Assembly: GCF_009389585.1 (NCBI RefSeq)
Contig: NZ_VIYG01000010.1
Coordinates: 1 to 64,000, forward strand
Direction: 5' to 3'
DNA length: 64,000 nt
Source of the DNA: Oceanobacillus sp. CFH 90083
Lineage (GTDB): Bacteria; Bacillota; Bacilli; Bacillales; Amphibacillaceae
Shown here: in pieces, positions 29,658 through 41,720 of the stretch
How the letters are laid out: every line of letters begins with the position of its first letter
How positions within the stretch are numbered: the stretch's first letter is position 1
Notes under the pieces: generated by a model
Told to the model about the DNA's origin: nothing
The model's database searches: none
The model's input: the letters and a program-made list of their open reading frames with translations, nothing else
Program-made: the position numbers and the translations under genes

Positions 29658-31025
29658 CTATTTTTTAAACTTTTTTGCATAGCCTTCTTTATTTGTTTGC
29701 TTCGATCTTGCAATGGACAATGCCTCATCCGGCACATCTTTTGTAATGGTCGAACCCGCTGCCACATATGCACCCTTGCCAATTGTGACTGGTGCGATTA
29801 AATTTGAATTACATCCAATAAATGAATCATCTTCAATGGTCGTTAGGAATTTATTTTTTCCATCATAATTTACTGTAATTGTACCACATCCGACATTTAC
29901 ACGCTCTCCTACATCAGCATCTCCAATATAGCTAAGATGAGAAACCTTGCTGTTATCACCAAGTACAGTTTTCTTAAGCTCTACAAAATTGCCGATTTTC
30001 GTATCGTTCCCTACATTCGAAGCTGGACGAATATGTGCGTAAGGGCCAATATTTACCCGGTTGCCAATACGGCTATCTGCAGCAACACTGAATCGAATGG
30101 TTGTATCTTCCCCAACTTCACAATCTTTTATTTCTGTATGTGGACCAATTTCTGAACCAGTTGCAATAGACACATCTCCTTTTAAAACCGTTCCCGGGTG
30201 GAGATACACATCTGCAGCAATTTTTACATCAGGACCGATGTACGTATTATCAGGATCCACAATGGTTACTCCATTACGCATATGTAGCTCATTAATACGT
30301 CTTTTCATCACTTTTTCTGCTTCACTTAATGCTACACGATCATTAATGCCTATTGTTTCATTAAAATCAGTTGCTACATAAGCACTGATGCGCTCACCTT
30401 GGTCACCTAAAATTTTAATCACATCAGGCAAGTAATATTCCCCTTGTGCATTGTCATTGGAAACGGATTTCAAAGCTTCAAATAAGGCTTTATTGTCGAA
30501 ACAGTAGGTTCCTGTATTAATTTCATTTATCTTTAATTCCTCTAAAGAAGCATCTTTATGTTCCACAATTTTCTCTACTTCTCCTGCAGCATTTCGAACA
30601 ACCCGGCCATACCCGGCAGGATCATCTGCGAGGGCTGTCAATATACTTGCTTTAGAACCCGTCTGTTCATGGTGTTCAAATAATTTTTGGAATGTTTCTG
30701 CACGAATCAAAGGGGTATCGCCACAAGCTACAATGGTTACACCTTCTTTATCCTGCAATAAATTCTCCGCCTGCATCACAGCATGCCCTGTACCTAATTG
30801 CTCCGCCTGCACTACAAAATCACTAGATTCTCCAAGCTGCGCTCTTACTTGCTCTGCTCCAAACCCAACAATGGTAACTAATTTATCTAGCTGTGTTTGT
30901 TGTAATTGATCTACAACATGCTGTACCATTGGCTTTCCAACTACAGGATGAAGCACCTTATATAACTTTGATTTCATCCTTGTTCCTTGTCCTGCTGCTA
31001 AAATAACAGCAAATCGATTCGTCAT
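29658..31025 (-). CDS. glmU: Bifunctional GlcNAc-1-P uridyltransferase / GlcN-1-P acetyltransferase
   Basis: Makes UDP-GlcNAc for peptidoglycan and teichoic acids. The 455-residue product has the nucleotidyltransferase start [30 protein letters not shown], then a left-handed beta-helix of hexapeptide repeats from about residue 250 with [14 protein letters not shown] and the catalytic-site [17 protein letters not shown] precedes ATG 31025. A terminator-like hairpin lies in its leader. Confidence 0.97.
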   Translation of the reverse strand: MTNRFAVILAAGQGTRMKSKLYKVLHPVVGKPMVQHVVDQLQQTQLDKLVTIVGFGAEQVRAQLGESSDFVVQAEQLGTGHAVMQAENLLQDKEGVTIVACGDTPLIRAETFQKLFEHHEQTGSKASILTALADDPAGYGRVVRNAAGEVEKIVEHKDASLEELKINEINTGTYCFDNKALFEALKSVSNDNAQGEYYLPDVIKILGDQGERISAYVATDFNETIGINDRVALSEAEKVMKRRINELHMRNGVTIVDPDNTYIGPDVKIAADVYLHPGTVLKGDVSIATGSEIGPHTEIKDCEVGEDTTIRFSVAADSRIGNRVNIGPYAHIRPASNVGNDTKIGNFVELKKTVLGDNSKVSHLSYIGDADVGERVNVGCGTITVNYDGKNKFLTTIEDDSFIGCNSNLIAPVTIGKGAYVAAGSTITKDVPDEALSIARSKQTNKEGYAKKFKK

Positions 31026-31070
31026 TAGGAAACCTCCATCATCTAAATATCCATTTAAAAATATATCGTA

Positions 31071-31104
31071 AAAAAACCTTTATTTCAATAAAATGAAAGG
31101 TTTT
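31071..31104 (-). terminator. Terminator-like hairpin in the glmU leader
   Basis: AAAACCTTT pairs with AAAGGTTTT around a 14-base loop, then extra T, ending about 45 bases before glmU. It lies after the spoVG terminator, so it could attenuate glmU. The stretch 31105-31271 holds no gene; a short TTGCAT/ATGCAA inverted repeat is visible near 31144-31166. Confidence 0.5.
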
Positions 31105-31271
31105 ATTTCTAATACTATGTTATCATATTTTCAATCTTTTCGTTGCATAGCTTTGCTAACATGCAAAAAAAAATTATGGAAAAAGGAAAGACAGAAGTTT
31201 TTTCTGCCCACAAGTGGGGCAATCTGATTATGAAACGATTGCAAGCACATCCAGACAAATTTTATGTACAG

Positions 31272-31311
31272 AAAAAAGAAGGCAATTATCCATTCCGAAT
31301 TACTGCCTTCT
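31272..31311 (-). terminator. spoVG terminator
   Basis: AGAAGGCA pairs with TGCCTTCT, with further pairing inside the loop, followed by TTTTTT, about 25 bases after the spoVG stop. Confidence 0.85.
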
Positions 31312-31336
31312 CATTTATTCGCCATTCATTCTAACC

Positions 31337-31636
31337 TCAGGAAACACCAGCTTCTTCTTTATAGCCGAGTTCTTCTTCATTCTCACGTTCACGATGATAC
31401 TCCCCTAAAACAGCTTCTTGAATTTTTGAGCGTGTTCCAGAATTGATAGGATGAGCTATATCTCTAAACTCTCCGTCTGGTGTTCGCTTTGATGGCATTG
31501 CCACAAATAATCCACTATTCCCGTCAATCACACGGATATCATGGACAACAAACTCATTGTCTAATGTAATTGAGGCAATAGCCTGCATTCTTCCATCTGT
31601 TTTAACGCGGCGTAATCTTACGTCAGTCACTTCCAT
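31337..31636 (-). CDS. spoVG: RNA/DNA-binding regulator SpoVG
   Basis: 99 residues of the SpoVG family ([51 protein letters not shown]). Binds RNA and DNA and affects septation, cortex and, in other species, virulence genes. A sigma-H-like promoter lies about 60 bases upstream. AAGGTGG precedes ATG 31636 at about 9 bases. In B. subtilis it follows ridA (yabJ), which is missing here. Confidence 0.97.
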   Translation of the reverse strand: MEVTDVRLRRVKTDGRMQAIASITLDNEFVVHDIRVIDGNSGLFVAMPSKRTPDGEFRDIAHPINSGTRSKIQEAVLGEYHRERENEEELGYKEEAGVS

Positions 31637-31689
31637 GATGTTTCACCACCTTTTTCCTAATTCAAAGATCATCCTTTATACTTATATTA

Positions 31690-31716
31690 CTTCAACATAA
31701 ATTACAAAAATCCTTC
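31690..31716 (-). promoter_or_regulatory. Candidate sigma-H promoter of spoVG
   Basis: Minus strand GAAGGATTT (31716-31708) matches RNAGGAWWW fully; 11 bases later GTTGAAG (31696-31690) matches RNNGAAT at 6 of 7. spoVG is the textbook sigma-H gene. Confidence 0.6.
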
Positions 31717-31832
31717 TTATAAATACCAATAAAATAAAATTTTTTAAATTCACTATCCCGTATACCTAAAAAGTTATTAACATTCGACATCTTTGGTCAT
31801 TATTATTCATCTTTTTCTTCCAAACATGATAA

Positions 31833-32002
31833 TCAGCTTGCTTTGGTTCCTTTTTCTTTGAGCGGACAGTCTGTGTAATCTTCACATTCAAACCGTTGCA
31901 TGAAATTCGAATTCTATCTGCGAGGTTTGCGTGTACATATAACTGTCGATCATTGGCACAGGTGTATGTATCTGCGCTTTTGTCGTAACCTATACCCAGC
32001 AT
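31833..32002 (-). pseudogene. Fragment of an IS1182-like transposase, frameshifted
   Basis: The minus-strand frame reads GYDKSADTYTCANDRQLY, which resembles the 'D.YTCPNG..L' segment of IS1182-type transposases. After about 45 codons a frameshift is needed to reach DCPLKEKGTKAS, resembling their 'CPLK..CTKA' motif; the new frame stops at once. No ends of an insertion sequence are visible. The family call is by eye from two short motifs. It sits where ridA would be expected. Confidence 0.5.
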
Positions 32003-32082
32003 TTTGGGTTTTTGACTTTCTATGTAAACGACAACATAATAAAGGAAAGAAGTCTAAAAGATTATTTGGAGAGGATGAAATC

Positions 32083-32309
32083 ATGAAGCCATCAATAAAA
32101 TCGGTAAAAAGATATTTAATCAGAAATATAATAATCTTTACAGTTTTAACAATAGTATTCTATATTAATTATCAAAGTAATAACTCCTCAATATTCGCTA
32201 TAGAAAATTTACTCTTGTAATTGGAATTACTATATTGATTGTTTCAATAACTTCATATATTTCAATAAGAATATATGAAAAAAACGTAATGCAAAAAATT
32301 AGGAAATAA
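32083..32309 (+). pseudogene. Small two-helix membrane protein gene, split by a frameshift
   Basis: ATG 32083 follows GGAGAGG at 8 bases and encodes 45 residues with a hydrophobic segment IIIFTVLTIVFYINY, stopping at 32220. In the -1 frame from 32214 the text continues as LVIGITILIVSITSYISIRI and ends with a basic tail at 32309. One base change in length would join them into a protein of about 75 residues with two transmembrane helices. No family recognised. It is on the plus strand, opposite to all near neighbours, and next to a transposase fragment. Confidence 0.5.
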
Positions 32310-32350
32310 AAAGGCTGCTGCGCAATCAGTTATCCGATTGTGCAGCAGCC
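32308..32350 (-). terminator. purR terminator
   Basis: GGCTGCTGC and GCAGCAGCC with inner AATC/GATT form a long stem on the minus strand, followed by TTTTT, 40 bases after purR. On the plus strand it has no T run. Confidence 0.85.
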
Positions 32351-32390
32351 CCCTGTATGGCAAACCTATATGCTTTTTAACTGTTTTACT

Positions 32391-33209
32391 TCAGGACTCC
32401 ATTTGATAATTCCCCGGCTGTACGGAGACATAATTATTCTGTATATCGACAGGAGAAATTTTTAAAAGGGAAGTATAATCCGTAATCACTCTTTCCTCTT
32501 CCTCATCATCTGCTTCTGCCAGCACACCAACAGCTTGTACAGTTGCAGAGAACTCCTCTAAGAGGCTTTTTATCCCTGTGATCGTTCCCCCGGCTTTCAT
32601 GAAATCATCTATAATACATACATTGGCTCCATCCGGCAGACTGCGCTTGGGCAGCACCATCGTTTGAATTTTCCTGGATGACCCGGAAACATAGTTGATA
32701 CTTACAGACGATCCTTCTGTTACTTTTGGATCTCTGCGTGCTATAATAACGGGGACATTTAAAAAAGATGCCGTTGCGTATGCTAAAGGAATTCCCTTTG
32801 TTGCAACGGTTACGATGGCATCAATCTGTAAGTGGGCAAAGCAGGAAGCAAAAACGCGACCAATTTCCCTGACCATAGAAGGATTACCAAGGATATCACT
32901 CATATACAGATATCCCCCTGGAAGAATTCGGGAAGGGTCTTCTAATTTCTTCTGAAGCGTGGATATAAACTCCCTGCTTGCTTCTGCAGTGCTGGTGGGG
33001 ATATATTTCACACCGCCGCCTGCACCAGTCGTTCTCTCTAAGTACCCTAATCCTTTATGTTGAAATACCTCATGTATAATATCTAAATCCTCACTTATCG
33101 ATGACTTTGTTGTATCACAAAGCTCGACAAAGTATGGCAGCTGAATATGTTTCCTCGGGTTTTCTAAAAAGTATTCTGTCAACACAACCAATCGATTACT
33201 TCTTTTCAA
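32391..33209 (-). CDS. purR: Pur operon repressor PurR
   Basis: Represses purine genes; PRPP weakens DNA binding. The 272-residue product has an N-terminal winged helix (residues 1-70, with TTKSSISEDLDIIHE) and a phosphoribosyltransferase fold carrying CIIDDFMKAGGTITG. I take TTG 33209 (MKRSNRL) as start, since GAGG lies 7 bases upstream; the GTG two codons earlier is too close to it. Ends at a strong terminator. Confidence 0.94.
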   Translation of the reverse strand: MKRSNRLVVLTEYFLENPRKHIQLPYFVELCDTTKSSISEDLDIIHEVFQHKGLGYLERTTGAGGGVKYIPTSTAEASREFISTLQKKLEDPSRILPGGYLYMSDILGNPSMVREIGRVFASCFAHLQIDAIVTVATKGIPLAYATASFLNVPVIIARRDPKVTEGSSVSINYVSGSSRKIQTMVLPKRSLPDGANVCIIDDFMKAGGTITGIKSLLEEFSATVQAVGVLAEADDEEEERVITDYTSLLKISPVDIQNNYVSVQPGNYQMES

Positions 33210-33274
33210 AATCACACCTCAAATACGAATGTTCTCCATATAATATAGCATTTTCATATGCGTTTTAGCAATGG

Positions 33275-34132
33275 TTATCCTAGCATTCGGATTAATTGTA
33301 CGTCCTGGCAGAAGCCCCGCATACTATTGTAAATTCGCAGCGCCTTTCGATGGTGCTTCAACAGCCCGAACACAGTCGGTCCGCTGCCACTCATCATTAC
33401 ACCTTCTGCTCCCGCCACCTGCATAGCTTCCTTTAGCCTTGCAACCTCTGGATGCATTGAAAAAGTAATTGGCTCCAATGTATTTCCCAGGTGATTACAC
33501 AGCTTGGAAAAGTTTCCTTCATGTAATGCTTCCAAAACCTGTGCTGTATTTGGATGCTGTAGCTCAGGAATGTTAATTTGATCAAATACAGTATAAGAAG
33601 ATACACCAATATCCGGTCTGGCAAGAACAACCCAACAGGTAGGCGGTGCAGGCAGGAGCTCAATACACTCTCCATATCCTTTTGCAATCGCTGTTTTACT
33701 GTAAACACAAAAAGCAATATCCGCTCCTAATTGTGATCCCAGATCAGCTAATTCAGCCAATGGGATATCCAGCCTCCATAATCGATTAAGCCCTCGTAAA
33801 ACGGCCGCAGCATCGGCACTTCCTCCGGCTAACCCTGCAGAAACAGGGATTGATTTATCAATTCGGATGTGAACACCTTTTTTTATATTGTACGTCTCTT
33901 TAAATAAAACCGCTGCTTGATAGGCCAAATTTCTTTCATCACTGGGAACATAACGGCTTTCCAAAGATAATTGAATGTTATCTGCAGGTAATTCCCGTAA
34001 TTCTAACCGATCTGCTAAATCTATCGTTGTCATGACCATTTCAACATCATGATAGCCATCTTCCCGCTTATTTAATACATCTAATGACAAATTTATCTTA
34101 GCAGGTGCTTTCTCCATGACAAGCATCTTCAA
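33275..34132 (-). CDS. ispE: 4-diphosphocytidyl-2-C-methyl-D-erythritol kinase
   Basis: GHMP kinase of the MEP pathway to isoprenoid precursors. The 285-residue product has [12 protein letters not shown] near the start, the ATP loop [15 protein letters not shown] at about 95 and the third motif [11 protein letters not shown]. Two starts are possible: TTG 34132 with GAGG 6 bases away, or ATG 34126. In B. subtilis this gene also lies between sspF/veg and purR. Confidence 0.95.
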   Translation of the reverse strand: MKMLVMEKAPAKINLSLDVLNKREDGYHDVEMVMTTIDLADRLELRELPADNIQLSLESRYVPSDERNLAYQAAVLFKETYNIKKGVHIRIDKSIPVSAGLAGGSADAAAVLRGLNRLWRLDIPLAELADLGSQLGADIAFCVYSKTAIAKGYGECIELLPAPPTCWVVLARPDIGVSSYTVFDQINIPELQHPNTAQVLEALHEGNFSKLCNHLGNTLEPITFSMHPEVARLKEAMQVAGAEGVMMSGSGPTVFGLLKHHRKALRIYNSMRGFCQDVQLIRMLG

Positions 34133-34248
34133 TCACATCCTCAAAGCGTTGGAAATTCATTCACCTATTTGATACCATACCTACGTCCATAAAATATATT
34201 TTATTGTATCATAATCAAAACACTGAAGCTAATTTGGTATAAATGTAT

Positions 34249-34549
34249 GTTCAAAAGTCCGATAAATAGAACCAGTCGGCTAAGAACACGACGCCCTGGG
34301 GTTGCGATTACTCACCCCACCGAAAACATTTGTGCGTCGAAAGTTCAAGGCGGCGCAGATTGAGCAACGGGCTTTCACAGGATGTGATGACTTCTGTGTT
34401 GTCCACACGACGTGGACGAACTTAACAGAAGTTCCTCTATGCTTTTAGATACGTGAGCAGCGGAAAAGCAATGCGATGATTTCTACGTTGCCCACACAAC
34501 GTGGGCTCCCTTAGTAGAAGTTTCTTTTCCCGCCATGTCATTTTTGAAC
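34249..34549 (-). repeat. Nested-palindrome repeat, largest composite copy
   Basis: 301 bp from GTTCAAAAG to CATTTTTGAAC. Contains the shared hairpin module (34297-34336), the right arm text AAGTTCAAGGCGGCGCA, and two versions of the alternative core, each with a small hairpin: GTCCAC/GTGGAC near 34400-34415 and GCCCAC/GTGGGC near 34488-34507. Fills the ispE-sspF spacer. Confidence 0.8.
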
Positions 34550-34560
34550 ATCCTCTATAA

Positions 34561-34591
34561 AGAAAAGAGCAAGCCCGGTCAGGACTCGCCC
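34561..34591 (-). terminator. sspF terminator overlapping its stop
   Basis: GGGCGAGTCC pairs with GGGCTTGCTC (10 bp with G-U) and is followed by TTTTC. The 5' arm contains the last sspF codons. Confidence 0.75.
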
Positions 34592-34755
34592 TTTTTCATA
34601 CTCTCTTCTGCCATTTCTATCGCCCGTTTCACCATATTACCGGCATCACGAGCTTTGATTCCTCCCCAGCCTTCCTGCTGTACCGTATCGTAAAACCCTA
34701 ATTCTTTCGCTATTTCTTCTTTCATTTGTGTGGACATAATCCCTCGTCTACCCAT
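34579..34755 (-). CDS. sspF: Small acid-soluble spore protein, alpha/beta type (SspF)
   Basis: 58 residues: [20 protein letters not shown], then [20 protein letters not shown] and [10 protein letters not shown], the conserved DNA-binding text of SASP. Coats spore DNA and changes its photochemistry. ATG 34755 follows AAGGGGAG; the longer frame to 34803 is not needed. No clear sigma-G promoter could be read. Position between veg and ispE is as in B. subtilis. Confidence 0.93.
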   Translation of the reverse strand: MGRRGIMSTQMKEEIAKELGFYDTVQQEGWGGIKARDAGNMVKRAIEMAEESMKKGES

Positions 34756-34879
34756 ATAAAAGCTCCCCTTTACGAATGAATGTATTTCTCGATCGGCAAT
34801 CATAGCTTATGTATTTTTCCTTCATTCACTCACACAAGAATTAACCAATAAAACCAATTCCTGCTGTTTTTTATCCATT

Positions 34880-34912
34880 AAAAAACAGCAGACAAATGCT
34901 TGTCTACTGCTT
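34880..34912 (-). terminator. veg terminator
   Basis: AGCAGTAGACA pairs with TGTCTGCTGTT (11 bp with two G-U), then a T run on the minus strand. Confidence 0.8.
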
Positions 34913-35167
34913 AAAAATTACCGCTGAACTTCCTTCAACAAAATTCAGCTCTACCGTTTCTGTCAATATGTCCGTATAGCTGTATGAAACTCGTTCGAAT
35001 GCATTCTCGTCCTGATCAAGCTCAACAATGAAAACAGAGGGATATGTCTCCGCTAGAATACCGCATCTTTCAACGGTTTTCCGTCTTCCACCATTCGCTC
35101 TGAGCTTTAACCGTTTACCTACCTGACCATCTAGACCTTGCTTGATTTCGATCAACGTTTTGCCCAC
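34904..35167 (-). CDS. veg: Veg family protein
   Basis: 87 residues, family text [20 protein letters not shown] and [20 protein letters not shown]. In B. subtilis Veg is highly expressed in growth and stimulates biofilm genes by opposing SinR. I choose GTG 35167 (MGKTLIEIK), 6 bases after GGTGG, which gives the family length; GTG 35182 would lie before the ribosome binding site. Two strong tandem promoters precede it. Confidence 0.93.
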   Translation of the reverse strand: MGKTLIEIKQGLDGQVGKRLKLRANGGRRKTVERCGILAETYPSVFIVELDQDENAFERVSYSYTDILTETVELNFVEGSSAVIFKQ

Positions 35168-35190
35168 TACACTCCACCTCACATATACTT

Positions 35191-35220
35191 ATTTTAACAT
35201 ATATGCCGATGAAAAGTCAA
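35191..35220 (-). promoter_or_regulatory. veg promoter P2
   Basis: Minus strand TTGACT, 18 bases, TAAAAT with a TG extension, ending about 25 bases before the veg start. Confidence 0.55.
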
Positions 35221-35232
35221 ATAAAAATTATA

Positions 35233-35262
35233 ATTATATCAGCATATGTTTTTGCTTGTCAA
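35233..35262 (-). promoter_or_regulatory. veg promoter P1
   Basis: Minus strand TTGACA, 18 bases, TATAAT: both hexamers perfect, with a TG one base before the -10. In keeping with veg being one of the strongest sigma-A promoters in B. subtilis. Confidence 0.8.
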
Positions 35263-35411
35263 CTATTAATTATGTCTGTTTCTGATATTATTTGTCGCAT
35301 TCCTATTTTTATACATAAATTGTCACAAAAAAATGCATAACAGGCTGATTTAAAAAAAACAATAAAAAAACAACTAATCTGAATGATCTAATTATTAATT
35401 TATTTCATTGG

Positions 35412-35460
35412 AAAAAAGGAGGAACAAAAGCATACGTGTTATTCCAATGATCTCCTTTTC
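35412..35460 (-). terminator. Probable yabG terminator
   Basis: AAAAGGAG pairs with CTCCTTTTTT, and ATTGGAA with TTCCAAT offers an alternative stem. Follows the yabG stop by 17 bases. Confidence 0.5.
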
Positions 35461-35476
35461 TAAATGTGGTTTCAAA

Positions 35477-36352
35477 CTATATTTCACCTTCATTTTCATG
35501 TGATAAATAAGGCATGCCTGTTCGCAGCAATCCTCTGGTCTGGATACCTCCCAGACCTTTTTCCCCAGTCAATGTATTACGGAGCGCCTCCCACACAGAT
35601 ACGCTTTCCATAAACGATGTATACGCTACTTTGGCAACGATATAAACAGGATCCAGCGCATGGATATTAACCCGGGATGGTGAGCTGGCAAAATTCGCAC
35701 CAGAGCGTATTAATGACTCAAAATGAGATTGACATGCTCCTGCAAAAATAACAAGCTGATCCAAATTAGGATAAATACTGCGTGCTTCACGAACAGCTTC
35801 GACAAAGTATTTGGAATGACGGTATGCACTTAAATCATGCTTCAATCCTTTGTTATGTGAATAAGCATCATGACCAGTGATGACCATAATATCCGGCTGG
35901 ATTTTCTCCAGTAAATCTTTAATCTGAAATGACATCTCCGTTTCCGCTAAATGAACACCATGTACTTGCAGCCCAATACGCTGATATAATTGAATGCATT
36001 TTCTCAAATAAGATGGATCTCCATCGATATGAAGCACCTTTGCAGGCAATTGAAAATAACTCGCAGCGTCCGTATAGCCTTCTGTCGCTTCATAATTTCT
36101 TTTTTCCTTCATCATTTGGTAGTCCTGACGAAATAAACGATAGGAAGACTCCTGCTTTTCTTTATCTACCGCTTTTCTTTTTTTATGCTCTCTTTGGTTT
36201 ACTATTGTTAAATCCGATAAATCGGCATCTGCTTTGAGCCTTAGTTCCTCTCCATGCAGAATAGCAATTCCTTTTTTTATCTCTGCTACACGGAATAACA
36301 GGTCATGACGATATGATTTCCTTGTTACTAACGCACCATTCTGTATATCCAT
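35477..36352 (-). CDS. yabG: Sporulation-specific coat protease YabG
   Basis: 291 residues of the YabG family, a cysteine protease that processes coat proteins and guides their cross-linking in late sporulation. Conserved text: VLHIDGDPSYLRKC, MVITGHDAYSHN, FAGACQSHFESLIRSGANFA. ATG 36352 follows AGAGG at 8 bases; GTG 36361 would be within it. A perfect sigma-K promoter pattern lies 30 bases upstream. Confidence 0.93.
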   Translation of the reverse strand: MDIQNGALVTRKSYRHDLLFRVAEIKKGIAILHGEELRLKADADLSDLTIVNQREHKKRKAVDKEKQESSYRLFRQDYQMMKEKRNYEATEGYTDAASYFQLPAKVLHIDGDPSYLRKCIQLYQRIGLQVHGVHLAETEMSFQIKDLLEKIQPDIMVITGHDAYSHNKGLKHDLSAYRHSKYFVEAVREARSIYPNLDQLVIFAGACQSHFESLIRSGANFASSPSRVNIHALDPVYIVAKVAYTSFMESVSVWEALRNTLTGEKGLGGIQTRGLLRTGMPYLSHENEGEI

Positions 36353-36381
36353 CGCTTGCACCTCTCACCATTTACTCCTCT

Positions 36382-36409
36382 TAGTGTATGTATAAAGATG
36401 CAGCTCTGT
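36382..36409 (-). promoter_or_regulatory. Candidate sigma-K promoter of yabG
   Basis: Minus strand AC (36409-36408), 17 bases, CATACACTA (36390-36382), a full match to AC-N17-CATANNNTA. yabG is sigma-K-dependent in B. subtilis. Confidence 0.65.
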
Positions 36410-36418
36410 TCCACATGC

Positions 36419-37893
<1,475 letters not shown>

Positions 37894-37929
37894 TCGATTT
37901 CCTCCAGTTTATTCTGAAATCCTTAGGAA

Positions 37930-38697
37930 TCACTTAATGTTAAAAAGTCGTTTTGCATTCTCTGTTGTTATTTTTCCAACTTCCTCTGCATCCATTTCCC
38001 GCAATGCAGCAATATCCTCTGCTACACGGGCAACATAAGCTGGTTCATTTCTCTTTCCACGGTATGGATGCGGTGCTAAAAATGGTGCATCTGTTTCAAT
38101 CAGCAGACGGTCTAAAGGCACCTGCTTCGCGACCTCCTTTGGTAAAGGGGCATTTTTAAAAGTGACCGGTCCGCCTAAGGAAATATAAAAATTCATATCA
38201 AGACAGGTCTGGACATAACGGACAGAATCGTTGTAACAATGCATAATACCGCCAACTTCCTCTGCATTCTCTTCCTGCAGAATAGCTATAATATCCTCTG
38301 TTGCTTCCCGGTTATGAATAATAATCGGCATATTTACTCTTTTAGCAAGTGCTATTTGCTGACGAAAAACCTTCTTCTGCACATCTTTTGGCGATTTATC
38401 CCAGTGATAATCCAACCCCATTTCTCCAATTGCTACCACTTTAGGATGTGCACTCAAGTCTTCAATCCATTCCAGCTCTTTTTCTGTCATATCAATTGCA
38501 TCAACAGGATGCCAGCCGACTGCCGCATAAATATTCTCATTCTGTTCAGCAATTTCTATCGCCAGCGGAATGGTCTCATGATCAAAACCAACTACAACCA
38601 TATACTCCACCCCTGCATCCTTTGCCCGCTGAATGGTCGCTTCTCTATCTTCTGCAAACTGCCTTGCGTTTAAGTGAACATGTGTGTCAAATAACAT
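37930..38697 (-). CDS. tatD: TatD-family metal-dependent hydrolase
   Basis: Amidohydrolase-fold nuclease (YabD). The 255-residue product has the metal ligands in FDTHVHLNA, GEMGLDYHW, IIHNREA, GIMHCY and IETDAPFLAP. AAAGG lies 9 bases before ATG 38697; ATG 38706 is too close to it. Role in DNA repair or RNA decay is inferred from the family only. Follows metG. Confidence 0.93.
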   Translation of the reverse strand: MLFDTHVHLNARQFAEDREATIQRAKDAGVEYMVVVGFDHETIPLAIEIAEQNENIYAAVGWHPVDAIDMTEKELEWIEDLSAHPKVVAIGEMGLDYHWDKSPKDVQKKVFRQQIALAKRVNMPIIIHNREATEDIIAILQEENAEEVGGIMHCYNDSVRYVQTCLDMNFYISLGGPVTFKNAPLPKEVAKQVPLDRLLIETDAPFLAPHPYRGKRNEPAYVARVAEDIAALREMDAEEVGKITTENAKRLFNIK

Positions 38698-38725
38698 CTT
38701 AACCATCCTTTTTATTCTTTACCTG

Positions 38726-38756
38726 AAAAGGAGGAGCTGACATGATGACAGCTCCT
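38726..38756 (-). terminator. Possible metG terminator
   Basis: AGGAGCTG and CAGCTCCT form an 8-bp stem, followed by CCTTTT. The T run is short. Confidence 0.5.
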
Positions 38757-38773
38757 GCTCCATTTATTATTGT

Positions 38774-40792
<2,019 letters not shown>

Positions 40793-40857
40793 TTATGCCT
40801 CCTAGATCTCTTCCTATTTAAAAAATCTTATATCGGAATATTCACCTTTAAGAGTAT

Positions 40858-41008
40858 GTTCCAAAAGCCCTTCCAAAAATGACACGGCGAGAAAAGGAAC
40901 TTCTACTACGAACACCCGCGTCGTGTGGACAACACAGAAGTCATCACATCCTGTGAAAGCCCGTTCCTCAAAGCTGCGCCGCTTTGTACTTCTTGGTCCT
41001 TTTTGAAC
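40858..41008 (+). repeat. Nested-palindrome repeat with alternative core
   Basis: 151 bp from GTTCCAAAAG to TTTTTGAAC, outer flanks TTTAAGAGTAT and GCACACTTTAAG mirror each other. The core has the CTTCTACTACGAACACC / GTGGACAACACAGAAG type shared with 34249. Lies inside the metG leader. Open frames across it are artefacts. Confidence 0.8.
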
Positions 41009-41154
41009 GCACACTTTAAGGCGATACATGCTATGCAACAAGCATTGCCATCTCATCCGAAAAAGATTCAAAATTAACTTTTTTAGAATTGCATTCTTCA
41101 TATTTCTTCCAAAAACACACTATAAATATAAAAATGTCAACATCTATTGTAGCT

Positions 41155-41182
41155 ATTATATCGCAATTTGCCAAATTGTGTA
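41155..41182 (-). promoter_or_regulatory. Candidate metG promoter
   Basis: Minus strand TACACA, 16 bases, TATAAT. Perfect -10, weak -35. It would give a leader of about 360 bases including the repeat at 40858-41008. Confidence 0.4.
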
Positions 41183-41570
41183 CCTATCCACTTGCTGTTT
41201 ATCTGTCCTCTTATCAATTAATTTATTAGAAAATCAGGTTGTCACCAGTTATTTAGATAGCAACCTTAGTTAAGACTCCGGACTGCGATTACCTCCCATG
41301 CCAAAAGCATTGCTATTTGCTGGTTTAGTAAAACCATTCCATTTAAGCAGTTTAGAAAAACAAAAGAAAGCACTTCGTCTTTTAAAACATCGTGTTCTTA
41401 TCATAAAGATATCTGCTTCAGCCTCTATTCTATACTTTCTGCTCTTAAAAAAGGATAAACTTTCCTAACTGCCAAAAAAAGCGATACATTCTCATCCCTA
41501 AACCATAATATTCTATTAAAAACCTGAATATTTATAAAAAATAAATAAAACTTTTCCTTAAACAGTAAAA
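41183..41570. other. metG-abrB intergenic region
   Basis: Gene-free and AT-rich. Holds a degenerate copy of the shared hairpin module at 41279-41313 (GGACTGCGATTACCTCCC, then CCAAAAGCATTGC). Nothing else recognised. Confidence 0.5.
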
Positions 41571-41575
41571 TTGTA

Positions 41576-41604
41576 TTGACAATACCAAATATTGTTGCTA
41601 TTCT
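41576..41604 (+). promoter_or_regulatory. abrB promoter
   Basis: TTGACA (41576-41581), 17 bases, TATTCT (41599-41604), about 115 bases before the abrB start. Confidence 0.7.
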
Positions 41605-41615
41605 AATGTTATTAG

Positions 41616-41632
41616 TAACGACCTATAACGAC
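41616..41632 (+). promoter_or_regulatory. Possible Spo0A operator at abrB
   Basis: Two copies of TAACGAC spaced exactly 10 bases apart, just after the presumed transcription start. The reverse strand reads TGTCGTT and GGTCGTT, 5 and 4 of 7 to the Spo0A box TGTCGAA. Spo0A represses B. subtilis abrB from sites in this position. Confidence 0.4.
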
Positions 41633-41720
41633 ATTTTTTGCAATTTCTTTCATTATTTGAAAGTGCAAGGTTCGTTTATTCAGAAAATTTTATTAAATCT
41701 AATATTGGAGGAATGGAGAA

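Noticed and set aside
31143-31446. Three short plus-strand frames between glmU and spoVG
   Set aside because: They cross the spoVG terminator and antisense of spoVG, with no start signals.
34400-34420. DnaA box (TTGTCCACA, one mismatch)
   Set aside because: It lies in a repeat core and is part of a small hairpin; not clustered and not near an origin-like region in the window.
34756-34860. Sigma-G promoter of sspF
   Set aside because: Expected from biology, but no -10/-35 pair with correct spacing is convincing; CTATG-N18-CATTCAT is the nearest and has too many mismatches.
40814-41101. 95-residue minus-strand open frame containing text like FTGCDDFCVVHTTR
   Set aside because: It lies over the repeat at 40858-41008; similar peptide text appears at other copies because the DNA repeats. 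No ribosome binding site.
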